Assembly (NCBI GenBank): GCA_043783625.1
Contig: JAYVZE010000151.1
Coordinates: 15,206-79,205 of the forward strand
From: JAFDVL01 sp043783625
GTDB taxonomy: Bacteria > Acidobacteriota > Blastocatellia > RBC074
Reading direction: 5' to 3'
Length of the DNA stretch: 64,000 bases
Made by a program: the position numbers and the translations under genes. Positions 7,054 through 13,732 of the stretch are shown one piece after another. Numbering within the stretch: position 1 is the first letter of the stretch; the number at the start of each line of letters is the position of its first letter. The notes under the pieces were generated by a model. It made no database searches and had not been told where the DNA came from. It saw only the letters and a program-made list of their open reading frames with translations.

Positions 7054-9549
7054 TTAGTCGCCGATTCTCATCTTATAAAATGAACGCCAGACGAAGACGA
7101 CGGAAATAATAAAGAACACTGCCGCCAGAATATGCGTAATTCCTGCGCCCTGTGTTTCGGTTAATTTCAGCCCTAATCCGACCGCCAGCAATCCGAACAA
7201 AGTCGTGAATTTAATGACCGGATTCATTGCCACGGACGAAGTATCTTTGAAGGGATCACCGACTGTGTCACCAACAATTGTGGCTTCATGTAACGGAGTT
7301 CCTTTCGCCTTCAACTCGACTTCGACAATTTTCTTGGCGTTGTCCCAGGCTCCTCCGGCGTTGGCCATAAAGATCGCCTGATACAATCCAAAAATTGCAA
7401 TCGAAATCAGATAGCCGATGAAAAAGTACGGATCAACCAACGCAAATGACAGAGCCGAGAAAAACACTGTCAGGAAAATATTGAACATTCCTTTCTGTGC
7501 GTACTTGGTGCAAATCTCGACTACTTTTTTACTATCTTCGACCGAAGCTTTTTCAACGCCATCAAGTTTGATATTGGCTTTGATAAATTCTACCGCTCGA
7601 TAGGCACCAGTCGTTACCGCTTGTGTTGAAGCTCCGGTGAACCAATAAATAATGGCTCCACCTGTGACTAAGCCAAGCAGGAATAATGGATTAAGCAATG
7701 AAATATTCTCAAAGAAAACTGCTTCCGACGGAGCTTGTCCGCGCAGTAACTGAATGATTGAAAAAATCATCGTTGTCGAACCAACGACGGCTGTTCCAAT
7801 CAACACAGGTTTGGCGGTAGCTTTGAATGTGTTACCAGCTCCGTCATTTTCTTCGAGCAAATGTTTAGCTCGCTCGAAATTGGCGGTCATTCCAAAATCT
7901 TTTTTTAGTTCGTCTTTAATATTCGGAACGTTTTCAATCAATGATAATTCATAGACTGATTGCGCATTGTCCGTGACCGGGCCGTAAGAATCTACGGCGA
8001 TAGTGACAGGCCCCATGCCTAAAAATCCGAATGCGACAAGACCGAAGGCGAACACTGCGGGAGCTGCCATTAATGCAGCCAATCCGAGTGTGCTAACTGC
8101 GTAAGCAATTGCCATCAAAATCACAATAGCAATTCCCAACCAATACGCTGAGAAATTTCCGGCGACTAAGCCTGACAAAATATTGAGTGAAGCTCCACCT
8201 TCTTTGGATGAAGTCACCACTTCCTTAACGTGCGCCGATTCCGTGGAAGTGAACCATTTGACCATTTCAGGAATGATCGCACCTGCCGCAGTTCCACAGG
8301 AAATAATTGTCGAAAGCTTCCACCACAATGAAGCGTCTCCGGTTGCGCCGAGAGTTGGAATCATGAAGTAAGAAACAATGTACGTCAGGATAATTGAAAC
8401 AATGGAAGTGATAATGACCAAACTGGTCAGCGGTTTCTCAAAATTCATGTTATCTGATTTGCCATATTTGGCTTTCGCCATCGCTTCATTCAGGAAGTAT
8501 GAACCTGCCGAAGCGATAACCATCATGATGCGCATCACGAAAATCCAAACCAGCAATTGCACCTGAACGGTTTCATAACCAGTGCCTGCGGTCTTTTGAT
8601 TAACCGCGAGGAGGATGAACGAAATCAAGGCAACTCCGGTGACGCCGTAGGTTTCAAATCCGTCGGCTGACGGGCCAACTGAATCACCAGCATTGTCTCC
8701 CGTACAATCCGCAATGACTCCGGGGTTACGCGCATCATCTTCTTTGATCTTGAAGACGATCTTCATCAAGTCAGAACCGATGTCTGCAATTTTGGTGAAA
8801 ATTCCGCCTGCGATACGCAGTGCCGCCGCTCCGAGCGATTCACCAATCGCAAATCCGATGAAGCAAGGGCCGGCATAATCACCGGGAATAAATAATAAAA
8901 TGAAAAGCATTAATAGCAATTCAACTGAAATCAGCAGCATGCCGATGCTCATTCCAGCTTTTAACGGGATGGCATAAATTGGAAATGGCTTGCCCTCAAT
9001 AGAAGCAAAAGCCGTCCGCGAATTCGCAAATGTGTTGACGCGAATTCCGAACCAGGCGACGCCGTAGCTGCCTGCGATTCCGACTAAGCTAAACATTAAA
9101 ATGATCGCGACTACGCCAGGGGTTTTACCTTCAAGCAATCCGAAATAAAGCACAATAATAATGGCAATGAAGATTTCGAGGTACAGGATAAATTTTCCCT
9201 GCGTGATGAGATACGTTTTGCAGGTTTCATAAATCAGCTCTGAAATTTCGAGCATAGATTTATGGACGGGCATATTTTTCAGTTGCTGATAAATCATCAA
9301 TCCGAAAGCCATGCCGAGGACGCAGACGATGATTCCGAACAGCAATAATGTGTGACCGTTCATGCCGCCAACAAAATTGACTTTGGAAAGATCAGGCAAA
9401 ATCAAATCAGCTTCACTATGACCTTTGGCGGCCTGCGCTAAGGCTGAAAGTGAATTTAAAATGATAATGGAAAGGGTGAACAGGAAGGTGATAGTTAAAT
9501 TTTTTGTGCGGAGCAATGATTTTGCGCCGCCTCTTAAATTAAGGAACAT
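7054..9549 (-). CDS. hppA: membrane-bound ion-translocating pyrophosphatase
   Basis: Integral membrane enzyme of 831 residues that couples pyrophosphate hydrolysis to proton (or sodium) pumping. About sixteen hydrophobic segments are visible. Family signatures include IADCTGDNAGDSVGPSAD, DNAQSVYELS and DTVGDPFKDTSS, which supply the Mg-PPi-binding acidic residues. A lysine occurs in GNTFKAT, at the position where K+-independent H+-pumping members have lysine and K+-dependent ones alanine. This suggests K+-independent proton pumping, but the surroundings are divergent. The N-terminus has an additional hydrophobic, signal-like segment. A ribosome binding site (AGAGG) precedes the ATG, and a good promoter lies at 9606-9633. 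The gene is convergent with aroF. Confidence 0.93.
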   Translation of the reverse strand: MFLNLRGGAKSLLRTKNLTITFLFTLSIIILNSLSALAQAAKGHSEADLILPDLSKVNFVGGMNGHTLLLFGIIVCVLGMAFGLMIYQQLKNMPVHKSMLEISELIYETCKTYLITQGKFILYLEIFIAIIIVLYFGLLEGKTPGVVAIILMFSLVGIAGSYGVAWFGIRVNTFANSRTAFASIEGKPFPIYAIPLKAGMSIGMLLISVELLLMLFILLFIPGDYAGPCFIGFAIGESLGAAALRIAGGIFTKIADIGSDLMKIVFKIKEDDARNPGVIADCTGDNAGDSVGPSADGFETYGVTGVALISFILLAVNQKTAGTGYETVQVQLLVWIFVMRIMMVIASAGSYFLNEAMAKAKYGKSDNMNFEKPLTSLVIITSIVSIILTYIVSYFMIPTLGATGDASLWWKLSTIISCGTAAGAIIPEMVKWFTSTESAHVKEVVTSSKEGGASLNILSGLVAGNFSAYWLGIAIVILMAIAYAVSTLGLAALMAAPAVFAFGLVAFGFLGMGPVTIAVDSYGPVTDNAQSVYELSLIENVPNIKDELKKDFGMTANFERAKHLLEENDGAGNTFKATAKPVLIGTAVVGSTTMIFSIIQLLRGQAPSEAVFFENISLLNPLFLLGLVTGGAIIYWFTGASTQAVTTGAYRAVEFIKANIKLDGVEKASVEDSKKVVEICTKYAQKGMFNIFLTVFFSALSFALVDPYFFIGYLISIAIFGLYQAIFMANAGGAWDNAKKIVEVELKAKGTPLHEATIVGDTVGDPFKDTSSVAMNPVIKFTTLFGLLAVGLGLKLTETQGAGITHILAAVFFIISVVFVWRSFYKMRIGD

Positions 9550-9605
9550 ACTTAGGAACCTCTAGTTGATGGAAAATAGTTTTAATGTGGGTAACTCGAA
9601 TCGGC

Positions 9606-9633
9606 ATTATAGACGATGCGGGTGCGAATGCAA
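9606..9633 (-). promoter_or_regulatory. sigma-70-type promoter of hppA
   Basis: Read on the minus strand: TTGCAT (9628-9633), a 16-bp spacer and TATAAT (9606-9611). Transcription would start about 50 bases before the hppA ATG. Confidence 0.6.
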
Positions 9634-9756
9634 TAACGCGATAAATTTTACTTATCAGGTGGAAGTGGATGGTCTGTCGATCTGGTTTTGGACGCACCTC
9701 TCAGCAGTTTATTCTTGGGGGCTTTTGGCTAACAACCGTGCTTAATAACAATGTCT

Positions 9757-10077
9757 TCAGCATTCATTTTCAGCAGCCAGATAATGCAATGACGCACCAA
9801 TTTTCATCATTCTGGTAATATGTTCGATTTTATGATGCCCAGTTAATTCTTCTTTTTCTACGCGAGAAATAATACCAGCGCGTTCTTTCTGCACTATTTC
9901 ACATAAGCGATCCGCCATTTCTGCCGTTGGCTTGAAACTTGCAATCTCTTTATGTGGCGGCTGGCTGGAAATAAAATTGAGTACATAACGATAGATATGT
10001 GCTGGCAACCCTATTACTGCAATGCTCTGTAATAGTGCTGATAATTCTTCAGGAATTTCAATGGTTATTGTTGCCAA
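9757..10077 (-). CDS. small antitoxin-like protein
   Basis: A protein of 106 residues opening with MATITIEIPEELSALL, a start seen in many small ribbon/antitoxin-like proteins. The C-terminal half is helical and charged (ISRVEKEELTGHHKIEHITRM). Similar short proteins are often annotated as antitoxin components next to PIN or RelE toxins, but no toxin is recognisable beside it. It lies 24 bases after the XRE gene and is probably in the same transcript. Function not established. Confidence 0.6.
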   Translation of the reverse strand: MATITIEIPEELSALLQSIAVIGLPAHIYRYVLNFISSQPPHKEIASFKPTAEMADRLCEIVQKERAGIISRVEKEELTGHHKIEHITRMMKIGASLHYLAAENEC

Positions 10078-10101
10078 AACAATGTTATCCGAATAGAAAA
10101 G

Positions 10102-10404
10102 CTATTTTAATTTTTTCTTTCTATCACTCTGCGCAATAGATATTATTTCGGGTAGGTCAAGATCATCATCTATCAGAACATCTGTTGACACACCCACCAA
10201 CCGTGCATATTTCAGGACAATGAGCAAAGTTGGTTCGCGTGTTCCTCTCTCATAACCAGATATATTGCATTGTTGCATTTTTTCTGGTGGATCAATTGTT
10301 TGCAGTAACTCATTTTGTGAGAGTCCAAGCGAAAGCCTAATTCGCAGGAGCTTTTCTGCGAGACGTTGCGGAACATGTCTTTCAAATCGAGATGCTCTTC
10401 CCAT
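10102..10404 (-). CDS. XRE-family helix-turn-helix regulator
   Basis: DNA-binding protein of 100 residues with a Cro/CI-type HTH (about residues 13-75): LSLGLSQNELLQTID as the first helices and ISGYERGTREPTLLIVLKYA as the recognition part. The C-terminus is acidic then lysine-rich. AGGAG lies about 10 bases before the ATG. The gene is transcribed away from the nucleotide-kinase cluster that starts at 10794. A perfect palindrome at 10452-10467, upstream of its start, is a likely operator. It may repress itself and possibly the divergent cluster. Confidence 0.85.
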   Translation of the reverse strand: MGRASRFERHVPQRLAEKLLRIRLSLGLSQNELLQTIDPPEKMQQCNISGYERGTREPTLLIVLKYARLVGVSTDVLIDDDLDLPEIISIAQSDRKKKLK

Positions 10405-10793
10405 CAGGAGATTGCTCCTAATGGAAATATTTGCAAATTTTTCTTGCAGCCAAGTCTATTTAGACTTAAACTGCTTGTTCGAATAACATTTGCCGAAAGA
10501 ACCACGCTCTTTCTTCCGGCGATATACATCACTCAAATAATCTCAGAGTGTGGTTTTTCATAGTGCCGCTTCACAAGCTTTCAAGACGTGAATTAGACAA
10601 TATTGCTGCTTATCTTGGCAAGAGTCTTTGCCTCTTATGGCATAAAAGCCTTAATCAGTTTTGAGTGTCACAATCTTTAACTAAATGGTTTGGGTTTGAG
10701 TTAAGAAGTGGTGCTATTAGAAGAATGGTCTAGTATGTAAGTTTTTTAATCATCTATTGCATTATACGCAAAAGGTTTAAGGAGGCATATTTT
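10405..10793. other. 389-bp divergent intergenic region
   Basis: Region between the XRE gene (minus) and the NDK gene (plus). It is AT-rich and holds the palindrome at 10452-10467. It ends in a strong ribosome binding site, AAGGAGG, just before the TTG at 10794. A GTG-initiated reading frame of about 33 codons from 10563 has no ribosome binding site, so I do not call it a gene. No clear -35/-10 pair for the plus strand could be fixed by eye. Confidence 0.5.
10452..10467. promoter_or_regulatory. 16-bp perfect palindrome, likely XRE operator
   Basis: AAGTCTATTTAGACTT: two 7-bp half-sites around TT. It lies 48 bp upstream of the XRE start codon, at the position of a promoter. Its size and symmetry suit a dimeric HTH repressor. 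Confidence 0.55.
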
Positions 10794-11348
10794 TTGAATC
10801 AAACATTAATAATTGTGAAACCGCACGCAGTCCAAAGAGGCTTGACCGGGGAATTCCTCGCAAGGTTTGAACGAATGGGACTTAAGATAAAAGCTATTCA
10901 GGTAGTGAACAAGCCCGCAGATTTTTGGCGCAGTTTTTATCCTTCTGAAGAATCCTGGTATCAAAATGCAGGGTCGAAAACTCTCGAAAATTGCGAACGC
11001 AATGGAATTGATGTGAAGGAGCGGCTAGGAACAAATGAGGCCAGTGCAATAGGTCGCATGGTAAAAGAATGGTTAGTCGACAACATGAGTTCGGCTGAAT
11101 CCGTTGCGGTTGTATTAGCAGGGAATGAAGCATTACAAAAGGTTCGTATTGCTTGTGGGAAAACACTTCCAAATATTGCAGTCCCTGGCACCATTCGCTT
11201 CGATTACTCAACAGATTCCCCGACATTGGCAAATGATGAAAAGAGACCTGTTTATAATCTTATTCACGCCTCTGATCCAGAGGAAGAACGCGAAGGCATA
11301 ACGGCTGTAGACTACGAAATAAAAATGTTCTTTCCAGAATTAAAATAA
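10794..11348 (+). CDS. ndk: long-form nucleoside-diphosphate kinase
   Basis: Transfers phosphate from NTPs to NDPs. 184 residues, longer than the usual 140. The extra length is an insertion in the middle (about 50-110, including GIDVKERLGTNEASAIGRMV), a form I associate with archaeal and candidate-phylum NDKs. Conserved features are VKPHAVQRG near the N-terminus (Lys9; the usual Asp of KPDAVQRG is His11), PGTIRFDYSTDSP and the phospho-accepting His158 in YNLIHASDP. It therefore looks active. The start is a TTG with AAGGAGG 8 bases upstream. It is the first gene of a five-gene plus-strand cluster. Confidence 0.85.
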   Translation: MNQTLIIVKPHAVQRGLTGEFLARFERMGLKIKAIQVVNKPADFWRSFYPSEESWYQNAGSKTLENCERNGIDVKERLGTNEASAIGRMVKEWLVDNMSSAESVAVVLAGNEALQKVRIACGKTLPNIAVPGTIRFDYSTDSPTLANDEKRPVYNLIHASDPEEEREGITAVDYEIKMFFPELK

Positions 11349-11417
11349 GCCCTAAACCATCTATCTAGTAGCAAGGTATTCGCACCTAAGCCTATACTTT
11401 GGCTATTAGTTTTTTTG

Positions 11418-11423
11418 TATAAT
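11418..11423 (+). promoter_or_regulatory. -10 element TATAAT directly before the AdkA-like kinase
   Basis: A consensus TATAAT ends 7 bases before the ATG at 11431, and no ribosome binding site is present. If used, transcription would begin at or near the start codon and give a leaderless mRNA. The -35 region is poor. Confidence 0.4.
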
Positions 11424-11430
11424 ACATAAA

Positions 11431-12066
11431 ATGAAAAACCTCACGGTCGCATTGATTGGTGGAGCATCCGGTGTTGGAAAAACAACTTTACTAGATGCAG
11501 TTGGTTTATCTCAATTCAGTACTGGAACGTTTTTTAAGCAAAGAATGTCTCTGGGTAGTCGGGATGATGTCAGAAAAGGTGACTGGTCGCAGTATGAAAG
11601 TGAAGTTGCTGAAGATATTGCTGCATCCATTCTTCAAGTTTTCAACCAAAATCAATCTGCGATAATTGACACTCACTTTGCCGCTAAAGTTAATGGCAAA
11701 AATTATAGGATTGGCTTAAAACGCTCTTTACTATTTGAGATAGCAAAACGCTGCTTTGAGTATGGTGACAATACTTGTAGGAGTATTTACATATACGTCA
11801 TTTTAGTGGACTGTGACCCATATTCATTGATGGATAGGCGTCGTTTAGATAAAAGGCGGGATAGAGAATTAATACCTTCCGACTGCGTAAATACACTACG
11901 ACAAAATCGAGGCTTCTCGTCACAGTATCTCACTGAAATGATTCGGGCACACAATAAAAAACAATGGGAGATGAATCACAAAGTTAGATATTTTGTTGTT
12001 GAAAACAAAGACCTGAGTACTGCTCAAAATCAGGTTATTAATCTCTTACAACAAACCCCGGAGTAA
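11431..12066 (+). CDS. P-loop nucleotide kinase resembling archaeal adenylate kinase (AdkA-like)
   Basis: A protein of 211 residues with Walker A GGASGVGKTT (10-19). The order of further motifs recalls archaeal-type adenylate kinase: a SRDDVRKG stretch, IIDTHFAAK (Asp80, His82), then VDCDPYSLMDRRRLDKRRDR (about 127-145) as the Arg-rich lid. I infer a nucleoside monophosphate kinase; the nucleobase is unknown. It has inserts relative to AdkA (CFEYGDNTCRS). It lies 82 bases after ndk and 6 bases before the endonuclease V homologue. No ribosome binding site precedes the ATG, which has a TATAAT just upstream. Another P-loop phosphotransferase function cannot be excluded. Confidence 0.65.
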   Translation: MKNLTVALIGGASGVGKTTLLDAVGLSQFSTGTFFKQRMSLGSRDDVRKGDWSQYESEVAEDIAASILQVFNQNQSAIIDTHFAAKVNGKNYRIGLKRSLLFEIAKRCFEYGDNTCRSIYIYVILVDCDPYSLMDRRRLDKRRDRELIPSDCVNTLRQNRGFSSQYLTEMIRAHNKKQWEMNHKVRYFVVENKDLSTAQNQVINLLQQTPE

Positions 12067-12072
12067 ATAATT

Positions 12073-12777
12073 ATGCCACCATTTCACTGGACAAGTAATG
12101 TTGAGGATGCAAAGCAAGAGCAGCGAACTATAAAAGAGTTATTAAGTTTAGAAACTGGGCTTCCCCCATCACTATCATTTAATACCGGATTAGCAATTGG
12201 CTGTTCGTATGAAGAAAATACGGGTCGGGCTTTTGCTGTTGGGGTCTTTTTTGACGAGACAGGAAGCTATTCAACGGATAAAAGAGAGCTTACAGCAGAT
12301 GCTGAGGTAGATTTTCCTTATACACCAGGTCTTTTGGCATTTCGTGTAGGTCCTGCTATTTGCCGACTTCTTGACCAGGTATCGGAACAAGTAGATGTAC
12401 TCTTATTTGATGGGCAAGGAATTGCGCATAAACGCGGCTTAGGGTTGGCTTCTCATATTGGAATTCTGTACAACAAGCCTAGTATCGGAGTAACAAGACA
12501 TCATCTATTCGGTAATTTCTCGCATCCACCAACAGGAAAGCTTAGCAGCACTCCTATTACACATCCGCAAACTCACCGCACCATTGGGTACGCATTATGT
12601 CTTGGTGATAATTGTGAACCTTGCTTTGTTTCAGCGGGGCATCGAATTTCAGTTAAAGATTCTCTGTCATTCGTTTGTAAAATAGCAGGAGAAGGATGTT
12701 TCCCTCGCCCCTTAAATCGAGCGCACACAATTGCTAATGCAACAGCGAGAAAATTTTATGAGTCTCGGCGAAATTAA
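12073..12777 (+). CDS. endonuclease V homologue lacking several catalytic residues
   Basis: A protein of 234 residues clearly homologous to endonuclease V, which cleaves DNA next to deoxyinosine. The wedge PYTPGLLAFR (82-91), FDGQGIAHKRGLGLASHIG (112-130) and IGVTRHHLFG (138 on) align with the family. Compared with the Thermotoga enzyme as I recall it, the metal-binding Asp43 is Gly43 (AIGCSY), Glu89 is Val92 (FRVGP) and Lys139 is Arg142. Asp113, His119 and His218 are kept. It is therefore likely unable to cleave normally, yet may still bind inosine- or other deaminated-base-containing nucleic acid. GGAG inside the preceding gene end serves as ribosome binding site. It lies 19 bases before the ITPase gene. 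Confidence 0.8.
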   Translation: MPPFHWTSNVEDAKQEQRTIKELLSLETGLPPSLSFNTGLAIGCSYEENTGRAFAVGVFFDETGSYSTDKRELTADAEVDFPYTPGLLAFRVGPAICRLLDQVSEQVDVLLFDGQGIAHKRGLGLASHIGILYNKPSIGVTRHHLFGNFSHPPTGKLSSTPITHPQTHRTIGYALCLGDNCEPCFVSAGHRISVKDSLSFVCKIAGEGCFPRPLNRAHTIANATARKFYESRRN

Positions 12778-12796
12778 CAAATAACGAAAGAGTGTT

Positions 12797-13357
12797 ATGC
12801 AAAATCTAGAAAAAGTACTCACTGTAGTAACAGGAAATAAAAGTAAGGCTGCTGAGATTGCTGCCATTACAGGCTGGCAAGTGGAAGCCACATATTTAGA
12901 TATTCTTGAAGTACAGTCTCTTGATGTGCAAGAAGTGGCGAAGGAAAAAGCTCTTGCAGCATATAGAGAAATCAAACGACCAGTTGTGGTAGACGATACA
13001 GGAATGTCAATTAGTGCGCTTAATGGTCTCCCCGGAGCATTAGTTTCTTGGTTTCTCGACCAAGTCGGTCCATCTGGGATACTCAAAATGATTGCTGGGT
13101 GCGAGGATAGAAAAGCCTCAGTCTCAACCTGCATTGGCTACGCGGATGAAAATGGTACTCAAGTGTTTGTTGGAACAATCAGTGGGAACTTAGCTTTTGA
13201 AGAAAAGGGAACAAATGGGTTTGGCTATGACCCAATCTTTGTGCCAGAGGGAGAGACTCGCACATATGCACAAATGACATCTGAAGAGAAAAACTCTCAC
13301 TCAATGCGCAAATTGGCACTTGTGCAGTTAAAAGAATTTCTTGCTGGGCTGCAATAA
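12797..13357 (+). CDS. non-canonical purine NTP pyrophosphatase (Ham1/ITPase family, archaeal/eukaryotic style)
   Basis: A protein of 186 residues of the RdgB/HAM1 family, which hydrolyses (d)ITP and XTP to the monophosphate and pyrophosphate. Visible are TGNKSKAAEI near the N-terminus, catalytic VVDDTGM (Asp66-Asp67) and NGFGYDPIFVPEG. After DDTG it reads ALNGLPGALVSWFL, like archaeal and human ITPases, instead of the bacterial GVYSARYAG. The conserved SHR near the C-terminus reads SMR (169-171), so a base-contacting histidine is replaced by Met170; a shifted pairing with His168 is possible. Either substrate choice has changed or the alignment is offset. Fourth gene of the cluster. Confidence 0.88.
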   Translation: MQNLEKVLTVVTGNKSKAAEIAAITGWQVEATYLDILEVQSLDVQEVAKEKALAAYREIKRPVVVDDTGMSISALNGLPGALVSWFLDQVGPSGILKMIAGCEDRKASVSTCIGYADENGTQVFVGTISGNLAFEEKGTNGFGYDPIFVPEGETRTYAQMTSEEKNSHSMRKLALVQLKEFLAGLQ

Positions 13358-13372
13358 ATAAATAGGAGATTT

Positions 13373-13654
13373 ATGGAATATCAAAGTTTGGAAGCAAAGT
13401 TTTATGAAACAAGAGAATTGGATCGTCGTGATGCGGCTGAAATAGCATATGTTCTTGCTTCCCTTCACCTAAGAGAAGGAAATATAGAAAAAGCATCTGT
13501 CTTTGGCAAAGAGTGTATATGGCTGTTTGACCAATGCCGCATGGAAACAATAGAAGATTGCGCTGCACGATTTGTAACATTAGAAGGAATTGCTTTACCG
13601 AGTCTCATTCATCAGGATGTTGTTAGAGATCGCCTTAAAGAACTTAAGCTTTAG
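13373..13654 (+). CDS. small helical protein of unknown function
   Basis: A protein of 93 residues preceded by TAGGAG four bases before the ATG. The sequence suggests four helices; the middle pair (AEIAYVLASLHLREGNIEKASVFGK is their extent, in two TPR-like helices) looks like a single TPR unit. It has two or three cysteines. It lies 15 bases after the ITPase gene and is the last gene of the plus-strand cluster. I do not recognise a family. Confidence 0.6.
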   Translation: MEYQSLEAKFYETRELDRRDAAEIAYVLASLHLREGNIEKASVFGKECIWLFDQCRMETIEDCAARFVTLEGIALPSLIHQDVVRDRLKELKL

Positions 13655-13732
13655 GTTTGAGTTTTATAATATTTTCCTATGATCTCAACAATTGTAGAGT
13701 TCCCGTCATTTATTCAGCGGAATCTCAATGAT

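Noticed and set aside
10563..10664. A 33-codon GTG frame before the NDK gene
   Set aside because: No ribosome binding site and no recognisable family; could be chance in an AT-rich gap.
12073..12777. Naming this gene as active endonuclease V (nfi)
   Set aside because: Two metal ligands and a conserved Lys appear replaced, so I describe it as a homologue only.
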